Of a DNA stretch of 13,917 nucleotides, positions 1 to 5,731 are shown one piece after another (position 1 is the stretch's first letter; the number at the start of each line of letters is the position of its first letter). Position numbers and translations under genes: made by a program. Source of the DNA: Sphingomonadales bacterium (GTDB lineage Bacteria > Pseudomonadota > Alphaproteobacteria > Sphingomonadales > Sphingomonadaceae); assembly GCA_028868335.1 (NCBI GenBank), contig JAGWUU010000051.1, forward strand, positions 1 through 13,917, given 5' to 3'. The notes under the pieces are model-generated. The model saw only the letters and a list, made by a program, of their open reading frames with translations, had not been told where the DNA came from and searched no databases.

Positions 1-841
1 CTTCGGCCGAGAGGTTGATCATCTTGGCGTAGCAGCCGCCTTCGAAGTTGAACACGGCGGTGTCCGACCAGCCATGCTCGTCATCACCGATCAGCGTGCG
101 GCTGGCATCGGCCGAAAGCGTGGTCTTGCCAGTGCCCGACAGACCGAAGAAGATCGCGGTCTTGTTGTCGGGGCCGATATTGGCCGAGCAGTGCATCGGC
201 ATGATGCCCTTTACCGGCAGCAGATAGTTGAGAATGCCGAACACGCTCTTCTTCATTTCGCCGGCATATTTGGTGCCGCCAATCAGGATCAGGCGCTCGG
301 TATAGTTGACCGCGATCACGGTTTCAGTGCGGCAACCATGACGTTCCGGGTCCGCGCGGAAGCTGGGCAGGTCGATGATGGTGTAGTCCGGAACCAGGCC
401 GTTCAGCTCGTCCTCGGTCGGACGCACCAGCAGGGTGCGGATGAACAGGTTGTGCCAGGCAAGTTCGTTGATCACGCGCACCTTGACCCGGTGTTCGGGC
501 TGCGAACCGCCAAACAGGTCGGCGACGTAAAGCGTATCCTTCTGCCCCAGTGCCGCATAAAAATCAGCCTTGAGCGCGGCGAAGTGTTCCGGCGTCATGG
601 CGGCGGAATTGTCCCACCACACGGTGTTTTCGGTTTCCGCATCGCGAACGATGAACTTGTCCTTGGCGCTGCGGCCGGTGTGCTTGCCGGTCTCGACCAC
701 GATCGGCCCGTCCTTGGCGAGCAGGCCTTCCCCGTTCCGGACGGCGTGTTCTACCAGCGGCGCGGTGCCAAGGTTGGCGTGGATCGTCGCGCTGGTGGCA
801 ATGCCCTGCTGCTCGAGAGGGTAGGAAAGCGTACCGGTCAA
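1..841 (-). CDS. pckA: Phosphoenolpyruvate carboxykinase (ATP), N-terminal part
   Basis: The cytosolic enzyme converts oxaloacetate plus ATP to phosphoenolpyruvate, ADP and CO2, the entry step of gluconeogenesis. About 280 N-terminal residues are in the window; the family is usually about 535 residues, so the C-terminal half lies off the left edge. The translated minus strand shows the early motif TGKHTGRSAKDKF, then GGTKYAGEMKKS, then MHCSANIG with the metal-binding histidine, then the P-loop GLSGTGKTT with its lysine at residue 239, then GDDEHGW, which contains the second metal-binding aspartate. The start is taken as TTG at 841-839, because a GGAG sits six bases upstream and the protein then begins LTGTLSYPLEQQGI; no ATG or GTG fits better. 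The gene is divergent from chvI. pckA next to chvI/chvG is also known in Agrobacterium and Sinorhizobium. The identification is very secure; the start codon is moderately so. Confidence 0.96.
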   Translation of the reverse strand, partial: MTGTLSYPLEQQGIATSATIHANLGTAPLVEHAVRNGEGLLAKDGPIVVETGKHTGRSAKDKFIVRDAETENTVWWDNSAAMTPEHFAALKADFYAALGQKDTLYVADLFGGSQPEHRVKVRVINELAWHNLFIRTLLVRPTEDELNGLVPDYTIIDLPSFRADPERHGCRTETVIAVNYTERLILIGGTKYAGEMKKSVFGILNYLLPVKGIMPMHCSANIGPDNKTAIFFGLSGTGKTTLSADASRTLIGDDEHGWSDTAVFNFEGGCYAKMINLSAE

Positions 842-893
842 GATCGTCTCCGTGTGTGATGGCGCCAAGCGGAAAATCCGCAGGGTCGCGTCA

Positions 894-909
894 CTGCATA
901 CCTATGCAG
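894..909. promoter_or_regulatory. 16-bp perfect palindrome, putative operator upstream of pckA
   Basis: CTGCATACCTATGCAG is a perfect 7-bp inverted repeat around a 2-bp centre, 53-68 bases upstream of the pckA start codon. Its size and symmetry suit a dimeric helix-turn-helix repressor (GntR- or LacI-like). Its place just after the candidate pckA promoter suggests repression by blocking early elongation. The binding protein cannot be named from this window. Confidence 0.4.
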
Positions 910-922
910 AGATTCGTTGCGG

Positions 923-951
923 CGCATAGTCGAGCAGGGTGGCGCCGTCAA
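923..951 (-). promoter_or_regulatory. Candidate pckA promoter
   Basis: On the minus strand a TTGACG (951-946) resembles the sigma-70 -35 element at five of six positions. It is followed after exactly 17 bases by TATGCG (928-923), a weak -10. Transcription would start near 916 and give a leader of about 75 nt. The palindrome at 894-909 would then lie just downstream of the start point. This is pattern matching only. Confidence 0.4.
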
Positions 952-1014
952 ATGGACAACGGTGGTAGGGTGCAATCGCAATCGTTGAGCCGTTGCCGGA
1001 TCGGGTCAGCGCGA

Positions 1015-1043
1015 TTGTCAGTTCCCGGTTAAACCGCTAGTTC
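1015..1043 (+). promoter_or_regulatory. Candidate chvI promoter with palindrome in the spacer
   Basis: TTGTCA (1015-1020) matches the -35 consensus at five of six positions. It is followed after 17 bases by TAGTTC (1038-1043), a poor -10. Between them lies CGGTTAAACCG (1026-1036), a perfect 5-1-5 palindrome. If the promoter is real, transcription starts near 1050, about 25 nt before the chvI ATG, and the palindrome would be an operator placed between the two elements. The weak -10 keeps confidence low. Confidence 0.28.
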
Positions 1044-1074
1044 AACGCACAACGATCGCTGACCCACGCACCCC

Positions 1075-1836
1075 ATGCCAGACCTTACACCTCCCCAGCC
1101 AACCAAGGGCAAGCCGGATGCCCCGCAGCAAGTCATTGCGCTGGTCGACGATGATCGCAACATCCTGACCACGGTGTCGATCGCGCTTCAGGCCGAAGGG
1201 TTTGCAACCCGGGTCTATTCGGACGGTGCGGCAGCGCTCAAGGCGCTTCTCGAAAACCCGCCCGATCTCGCGGTGTTCGACATCAAGATGCCGCAGATGG
1301 ACGGACTGGAGCTGTTGCAGAAGCTGCGCGAGCGAAGCGAACTGCCGGTCATCTTCCTGACCAGCAAGGACGAGGAACCGGACGAAGCACTGGGTCTCGC
1401 GCTGGGCGCGGATGACTATATCGCCAAGCCGTTCAGCCAGCGCCTGCTGACCGCGCGAATCCGTGCAATTCTGCGCCGCAGCGAACTGGTTCACAGTACC
1501 AGCGATCCGGCTGGAGAAGCGACGGAATCAAGCGAAAGCCTGCGCCGGGGACGGCTTGAGATGGATGCGTTGCGCCATCAGGTCCTGTGGGACGGCAAAC
1601 CCGTCTCGCTTACCGTGACCGAATTCCTGATTCTCGAAGCCCTTGCTTCTCGCTCTGGCCTGATCAAAAGCCGCAATCAGTTGATGGACGCGGCCTACAG
1701 CGACGATGTTTTTGTCGATGACCGGACAATAGACAGTCATATCAAGAGATTACGCAGAAAATTCCGGGTGGTCGACAAGGATTTCGCAGCGATCGAGACG
1801 CTTTACGGCGCAGGCTATTCGTTCACCGATGGCTGA
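1075..1836 (+). CDS. chvI: ChvI-family two-component response regulator
   Basis: This is a 253-residue OmpR/PhoB-class regulator: a receiver domain at about residues 20-135 and a C-terminal winged-helix DNA-binding domain at about 155-250. The receiver shows the acidic cluster D25-D27, the phosphoacceptor D69 in FDIKMPQMDG, T96 and K118 in AKPF. The output domain shows LTVTEFLILEAL, DDRTIDSHIKRLRRKF and the closing GAGYSF. ChvG should phosphorylate it. In rhizobia and Agrobacterium the ChvG-ChvI pair controls envelope, acid-stress and exopolysaccharide genes; that role is carried over here by family and gene order. The stop overlaps the chvG start by 8 nt, which suggests translational coupling. 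The ATG at 1075 has no clear ribosome-binding site, and the first 18 residues are a non-conserved, proline-rich lead-in. Confidence 0.93.
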   Translation: MPDLTPPQPTKGKPDAPQQVIALVDDDRNILTTVSIALQAEGFATRVYSDGAAALKALLENPPDLAVFDIKMPQMDGLELLQKLRERSELPVIFLTSKDEEPDEALGLALGADDYIAKPFSQRLLTARIRAILRRSELVHSTSDPAGEATESSESLRRGRLEMDALRHQVLWDGKPVSLTVTEFLILEALASRSGLIKSRNQLMDAAYSDDVFVDDRTIDSHIKRLRRKFRVVDKDFAAIETLYGAGYSFTDG

Positions 1837-3403
1837 CGCCCAAACGGCGCAGAGCGGTGCCCGCCGCCCGGTCTGGACCCGTCGCACCTCGCTTACGGTG
1901 CGGATTCTGGCGGTCAACATCATCGCATTGGGCTTGCTCGCCGGCAGTCTGTTCTACCTCGATTCCTACCGCAAGCAGTTGCTCGACGTTCGTTTCAAGC
2001 TGGCCCGCGCGGAAGCGGAGATTACCGCCGACGGTCTTGCCGAAACTCCGATTAGCGGGCGCAAGGCGCTGTTCGAACGGGTCAGCGGCAAACAGCAATT
2101 GCGCCTGCGGCTCTACAATGCACACGGCGTGTTGATTCTCGACAGCGACAGGGTCGCCGGGCCGGCCTACGCGTTCAGCGACCCCTCACGGGAAACTTTC
2201 CTTCAGCAGGTCGCGCGCGAGATCGACCGGGCGATGAATTGGGTACTCGGCTCCGCTCCGGTGGAGCCCTACCGCGATCCGCAAACCGACAGCGTTGAAG
2301 CGTGGCCTGAGCTGGTCGCCGCGCATGCCACCGGCAACACCCGTGTCCTGCAGCGTTCCGCCCCCGACGAAACCCCAGTGATCACCGCCGCCGCGCCCGT
2401 TGGCGTGCGGGGCGAGATGCTGCTCACCACCCGCAACGCCCGCGACATCACGCAGGACGTGCGCGACGCACGCGGCACCCTCGGCATAGTCATCGCAGTG
2501 ACGCTGCTGATTTCGATCCAGCTCTCGCTGTTCCTTGCCCGCACCATCGTCCAGCCACTGCGAGCGCTGGTCCGTGCCGCCGTGCGGGTGCGGCTCGGAC
2601 GCGACCGCGAGGTGGTGGTTCCCCGTCTCCCGGAGCGCGGCGACGAGATCGGCCTGCTTGCCCGCGCCCTCTCGGACATGACCCTGGCGCTGCGCAGCCG
2701 CATCGATGCGGTCGAGGCATTCGCCGCCGATGTCGCGCATGAGATCAAGAACCCACTCGCGTCGCTGCGCAGCGCCGTCGAAACGCTCGAAAAGGTGGAG
2801 AATCCGGAATTGCGCCGCGAACTGATCCGGATCGCGGCGCACGACCTGCGCCGGATTGACCGGCTGGTAACGGAGATCGCCGAGGCAAGCCGGATTGATG
2901 CCGAACTGAGCCGCACCCGATTCGTGCCGGTCGACCTTGATGCGCTCGCCGGAACACTGGTCAGCGCGCGGGCCGAACGCGGAGTCGATGCGGGCCATCC
3001 CGTCCGACTGGTGCCGCTCAGCCCCGGTCCATTCGTGGTGCCCGGAGATCCGGCACGGCTCGAGCGCGTGCTGGAAAATCTCATCGGAAACGCCGTGTCG
3101 TTTTCCCCGACGGGAGGCGCCGTGGAAGTGACGCTGGAGCGGGTAAACGACCATGTCCGGTTGGGCGTGCGCGACGATGGGCCGGGGATTCCCCGCGAAC
3201 AGCGCGAAAAGGTGTTCGAGCGGTTCCATTCGCTTCGTCCATCTGAGGAGGATTTCGGCAGCCACTCCGGGCTCGGCCTTGCGATCGCCCGGACCATCAT
3301 AGAGGCACACGACGGCACCCTTGTCGCAACCGACCGCGACGATGGACGGCCCGGCGCCTACCTCATCGCCGAACTGCCACTCGAGGTGGAGGACGAGGAA
3401 TGA
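1829..3403 (+). CDS. chvG: ChvG-family membrane sensor histidine kinase
   Basis: This 524-residue inner-membrane kinase has a short cytoplasmic N-terminus, a first membrane helix at about 24-44, a periplasmic sensor region at about 45-216, a second helix at about 217-238, a HAMP linker at about 239-292, a dimerisation/phosphoacceptor domain with H304 in DVAHEIKNPL, and an ATPase domain. The ATPase boxes are N421 in LENLIGNAVSF, DDGPGIP starting at D449, and SGLGLAIA near 480. It is expected to autophosphorylate and pass phosphate to ChvI. In Sinorhizobium the periplasmic protein ExoR inhibits the homologue; no such gene is in this window, so the signal here is unknown. The start overlaps the chvI stop, and the TGA overlaps the hprK ATG (ATGA), so the three genes probably form one transcript. 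Confidence 0.93.
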   Translation: MADAQTAQSGARRPVWTRRTSLTVRILAVNIIALGLLAGSLFYLDSYRKQLLDVRFKLARAEAEITADGLAETPISGRKALFERVSGKQQLRLRLYNAHGVLILDSDRVAGPAYAFSDPSRETFLQQVAREIDRAMNWVLGSAPVEPYRDPQTDSVEAWPELVAAHATGNTRVLQRSAPDETPVITAAAPVGVRGEMLLTTRNARDITQDVRDARGTLGIVIAVTLLISIQLSLFLARTIVQPLRALVRAAVRVRLGRDREVVVPRLPERGDEIGLLARALSDMTLALRSRIDAVEAFAADVAHEIKNPLASLRSAVETLEKVENPELRRELIRIAAHDLRRIDRLVTEIAEASRIDAELSRTRFVPVDLDALAGTLVSARAERGVDAGHPVRLVPLSPGPFVVPGDPARLERVLENLIGNAVSFSPTGGAVEVTLERVNDHVRLGVRDDGPGIPREQREKVFERFHSLRPSEEDFGSHSGLGLAIARTIIEAHDGTLVATDRDDGRPGAYLIAELPLEVEDEE

Positions 3404-3819
3404 GCCTGGTCGCCAATGTCGGCTGCGTCTGCGTCGCCGGGCGCGGCATCGTGATCGAAGGCCCGCCGGGCAGCGGCAAATCCAGCCTTGCATTGGCGCT
3501 GATCGACCGTGGAGCGACGCTCGTTGGAGACGACGGTGTGGAGATCGACGTGCGGGAAGGTCGCGCCATTGCCGCGCCACCGCCGCACACTGCCGGATTG
3601 ATCGAAGTGCGCAATGTCGGGCTTGTCTCCCTCCAGACTGCGCGGAATGCGCCGATCGCTCTGGTTGTCCGTCTTGACAGCGAAGCCCCCCGCTTCGTCG
3701 ACGAGCCGGAGGTCACAACCATTGCGGGGCTTCAACTGCCGTTGATCCGATTGTGGCCGGACAGCCCGGTGCTGGCATTGCGTGCCGAAGTCGCGCTCAC
3801 CCGTTGGGGCCTGCCCTGA
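3400..3819 (+). CDS. hprK: Short HPr kinase/phosphorylase
   Basis: The protein is predicted to phosphorylate HPr on its regulatory serine using ATP and probably to reverse that reaction. At 139 residues it keeps only the P-loop catalytic domain; Firmicute enzymes have about 310 residues with an extra N-terminal domain, while short forms are normal in alphaproteobacteria. The Walker A is GPPGSGKS at residues 21-28, followed by DD at 44-45 and the family-signature remnant EVRN at 69-72. Two features look atypical: the histidine usually found in the stretch before the P-loop appears replaced (SLVANVGCV), and the acidic residue normally after GKS is serine. The start overlaps the chvG stop. The partner HPr lies downstream at 5338 with a serine at the expected place. 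Identity is secure by motif and context; activity is less certain. Confidence 0.88.
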   Translation: MSLVANVGCVCVAGRGIVIEGPPGSGKSSLALALIDRGATLVGDDGVEIDVREGRAIAAPPPHTAGLIEVRNVGLVSLQTARNAPIALVVRLDSEAPRFVDEPEVTTIAGLQLPLIRLWPDSPVLALRAEVALTRWGLP

Positions 3820-3820
3820 C

Positions 3821-3835
3821 TCGGGACAATCCCGA
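3821..3835 (+). other. Small perfect hairpin directly after hprK
   Basis: TCGGGA-CAA-TCCCGA is a 6-bp stem with a 3-nt loop starting two bases after the hprK stop codon. No T-run follows; a pyrimidine-rich stretch does. It resembles an mRNA-stabilising or processing hairpin more than an intrinsic terminator. Confidence 0.4.
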
Positions 3836-3883
3836 CACTCCCCTTCCCTTTCGTCGCGCTACTCCCCACATTGGCGTCATACC

Positions 3884-4804
3884 ATGAGCGATTCAGTTGC
3901 CACCGAACCCCGCCAACGCGTGCTTCTCGTCACCGGGCTGCTTGGAGCAGGCAAGACGACCGCACTCAAGGTTCTGGAAGACCTTGGTTGGGAAACGATC
4001 GACAATTTCCCGATTCGGCTGCTTGGTCGGCTGATCGACTCTACCGAGGCGGGCAGCGGTGACGTGCGGCCCTCGCTCGCCATCGGTTTCGATTCACGCA
4101 CCCGCGGGTTTGATCCCAACCAGGTGATCGAGCGGGTAAAGAAGTTGGTCCAGCGCCCGGATATTGAGCTGACGACCCTGTTTCTGGATTGCTCCGGCCA
4201 GGAGCTGGAGCGACGCTACAACGAAACGCGCCACCGGCACCCGCTCGCGCAGGACGTACCGGCCGCCAGTGGAATCGCGTCCGAGCGCGAAATGATGGAG
4301 CCGCTGCGGCGGTGGGCGGACATAGTCATCTCGACCACCGACTTTACCAGCAATGACCTGCAGCAGGCGATCCGCGAACGCTTCGGCCGCGATGCACCGC
4401 AGGGAACCGTGGTCACGGTGACGAGTTTTGGCTTTTCGCGCGGCATGCCGCCGATCGCCGACCTGGTGTTCGACATGCGTTTTCTCGATAATCCGCATTG
4501 GGACCCAGATTTGCGGATACAGACCGGCCAGGACCCGGCAGTTGGCGCCCATATCGAAAACGACCCCGTCTTCGCCGAGGCGTTTGCACGAATTCGCGAC
4601 CTCATCTTGTTGCTGCTTCCGCGCTATGCGGCGCAGGGCAAGGCCTACGTCAACATAGCCTTTGGATGTACGGGGGGGCGCCACCGCTCGGTCTATAGCG
4701 CCGAAAGGATCGCCGGAGCGCTGCGCCAGGCAGGCTATGCCCCAACCGTGCTGCACCGCAACCTGTCATCGCGCGCGGCTGACCTGGTAGAAGGAAAGCA
4801 TTGA
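3884..4804 (+). CDS. rapZ: RapZ/YvcJ-family nucleotide-binding protein
   Basis: This is a 306-residue P-loop protein. In E. coli RapZ is an RNA-binding adaptor that delivers the small RNA GlmZ to RNase E and controls glucosamine-6-phosphate synthase; in Bacillus YvcJ is a GTPase/ATPase linked to competence. Its role in alphaproteobacteria is not established. The N-terminal P-loop is GLLGAGKTT (18-26), followed by LEDLGWETIDNFP, a family hallmark. The middle contains FLDCSGQELERRYNETRHRHPL. The C-terminal domain has GFSRGMPPIADLVFDMRFLDN, HWDP, and GCTGGRHRSV, the conserved RNA-binding-domain motif. The P-loop differs from the more usual GxSGAGKS. ATG 3884 is chosen because the family's conserved part starts about 12 residues later; an in-frame extension to 3782 would overlap hprK and resembles nothing. 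There is no visible Shine-Dalgarno, and hprK ends 64 nt upstream. Confidence 0.92.
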   Translation: MSDSVATEPRQRVLLVTGLLGAGKTTALKVLEDLGWETIDNFPIRLLGRLIDSTEAGSGDVRPSLAIGFDSRTRGFDPNQVIERVKKLVQRPDIELTTLFLDCSGQELERRYNETRHRHPLAQDVPAASGIASEREMMEPLRRWADIVISTTDFTSNDLQQAIRERFGRDAPQGTVVTVTSFGFSRGMPPIADLVFDMRFLDNPHWDPDLRIQTGQDPAVGAHIENDPVFAEAFARIRDLILLLLPRYAAQGKAYVNIAFGCTGGRHRSVYSAERIAGALRQAGYAPTVLHRNLSSRAADLVEGKH

Positions 4805-4821
4805 CCGTGAGGCGTAACGAC

Positions 4822-4870
4822 GGCATGGCCCTGCGCCACTTGGAGGGACGATTCCCCCCGCCGGCCATGC
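4822..4870 (+). other. Inverted repeat in the rapZ-EIIA gap
   Basis: The 100-nt gap after rapZ contains GCATGGCC (4823-4830) and its exact complement GGCCATGC (4863-4870). Nested inside is a second weaker pairing, GGAGGGA with TCCCCCC (one mismatch) around a 3-nt CGA plus T loop. Together they could fold into a two-tier stem between rapZ and the EIIA gene. No T-run follows, so it is not a standard terminator. Its function is unknown. Confidence 0.35.
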
Positions 4871-4904
4871 GTGCCGGGTCGCAATCGCGGAGCGTCAATC
4901 CAGC

Positions 4905-5309
4905 ATGATCGGCTTGATCCTGGTCACTCACGGCAAGCTCGCCGAAGAATTCGTCCACGCGATGCAGCACGTGGTCGGCCGCCAGGAAGCGGTGGCGACG
5001 GTTTGCATCGGCCCCAATGACGACATGGAAGCGCGTCGGCGCGAAATTGCCGATGCTGTCGGCAAGGTCGATAGTGGCCAGGGTGTGATCATACTGACCG
5101 ATCTGTTCGGGGGCACGCCGTCCAACCTTGCCATTTCGCTGATGCAGGCAGGCAAGGTGGAAGTGATCGCCGGAATCAACCTCCCCATGCTGATCCGCCT
5201 TGCCAAGGCACGGGGCTGCATGGATCTTGCCAAGGCCGTGGTCGCCGCGCGTGACGCTGGCCGCAGCTACATCACGATCGCCTCGGAATTCCTGGGGCAG
5301 GACGCATAG
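4905..5309 (+). CDS. Mannose-family PTS EIIA domain protein
   Basis: This stand-alone 134-residue IIA domain of the mannose/sorbose PTS family (often called ManX or EIIA-Man in alphaproteobacteria) should receive phosphate from HPr. The phosphoacceptor is H9 in LVTHGKLAEEF. TDLFGGTPSNLA in the middle is the other family hallmark, and AGINLPMLIR follows. No IIB, IIC or IID component is encoded nearby, so the protein probably acts as a phosphorylation-dependent regulator rather than in sugar uptake. In related bacteria such EIIA proteins have been tied to control of the neighbouring sensor kinase and of central metabolism; whether it touches ChvG here is inference. A GGAG lies 12 nt before the ATG, which is rather distant. 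HPr follows after 28 nt. Confidence 0.92.
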   Translation: MIGLILVTHGKLAEEFVHAMQHVVGRQEAVATVCIGPNDDMEARRREIADAVGKVDSGQGVIILTDLFGGTPSNLAISLMQAGKVEVIAGINLPMLIRLAKARGCMDLAKAVVAARDAGRSYITIASEFLGQDA

Positions 5310-5337
5310 CCCGTAGATTCGGGGGGAGTTTGCGGGA

Positions 5338-5616
5338 ATGAGCGAACATCGCGAGTGCGTGGAAATCGTCAATAACCGTGGCCTGCACGCTCGGGCCAGT
5401 GCCAAGTTCGTCAACGCGGTCGCCAAGCTGGGCGACGACGTCGCGGTGCGGGTTGAAAAGGACGGCAACGACGCCGCCGGTGCCTCGATCCTTGGCCTGA
5501 TGATGCTCGGCGCAGCCAAGGGCGATTCGATCGAGATCATCGTTTCGGGCCAAGGCGCAGACACTGCGCTGCTCAAACTGGTCGGGCTGGTCAAGGACGG
5601 TTTTGGCGAGGATTGA
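5338..5616 (+). CDS. ptsH: Phosphocarrier protein HPr
   Basis: A 92-residue HPr-fold cytosolic phosphocarrier. H17 in NRGLHARASAKF is the site phosphorylated by enzyme I, and S50 in GASILGLMMLG aligns with the regulatory serine (Ser46 of Firmicute HPr) that HprK phosphorylates. Having both sites fits the presence of hprK in the same cluster. HPr should pass phosphate to the EIIA encoded just upstream. Enzyme I (a ptsP/ptsI gene) is not in the window. A purine-rich GGGGGGAG precedes the ATG by about a dozen bases. The length is normal for the family. It is the last gene of the plus-strand signalling cluster. Confidence 0.95.
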   Translation: MSEHRECVEIVNNRGLHARASAKFVNAVAKLGDDVAVRVEKDGNDAAGASILGLMMLGAAKGDSIEIIVSGQGADTALLKLVGLVKDGFGED

Positions 5617-5676
5617 GGCTGGCAAGTGTACGAGGCACGACAAGCTTAGCCCAGGCCGCTAATCAGTGTAATTTCA

Positions 5677-5685
5677 TGGTAGAAT
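5677..5685 (+). promoter_or_regulatory. Candidate extended -10 promoter for the methyltransferase gene
   Basis: TGGTAGAAT reads as TG-N-TAGAAT, an extended -10 with five of six matches to TATAAT. No -35 element is seen. Transcription would start near 5692 and give a leader of about 40 nt to the ATG at 5732. This supports the shorter gene start, because a start at 5684 would fall inside the promoter. Confidence 0.42.
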
Positions 5686-5731
5686 GTGCGCCAGCCTGAG
5701 CCTGCCTAAGGCACGCGCCCACGGAGCCCCG

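Noticed and set aside
74..859. A 261-codon plus-strand open frame opposite pckA
   Set aside because: The minus strand encodes PEP carboxykinase with intact P-loop and metal-site motifs, so this is a shadow.
1029..1045. A TTAA-N7-GTTC sequence resembling a CtrA box upstream of chvI
   Set aside because: Only the first half matches TTAA-N7-TTAA, and there is no reason to expect CtrA control here.
2186..3580. A 464-codon minus-strand open frame
   Set aside because: It is antisense to chvG, whose histidine kinase boxes are all in place. The composition is typical of a shadow frame.
3782..3883. N-terminal extension of rapZ back to 3782
   Set aside because: The added 34 residues overlap hprK, are not conserved-looking, and the RapZ domain fits an ATG at 3884.
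5616..5697. AGGCTGGC and its complement GCCAGCCT flanking the HPr-methyltransferase gap
   Set aside because: The arms are 66 bases apart, the loop has no nested pairing seen, and 8-bp matches at this distance arise easily in GC-rich DNA.
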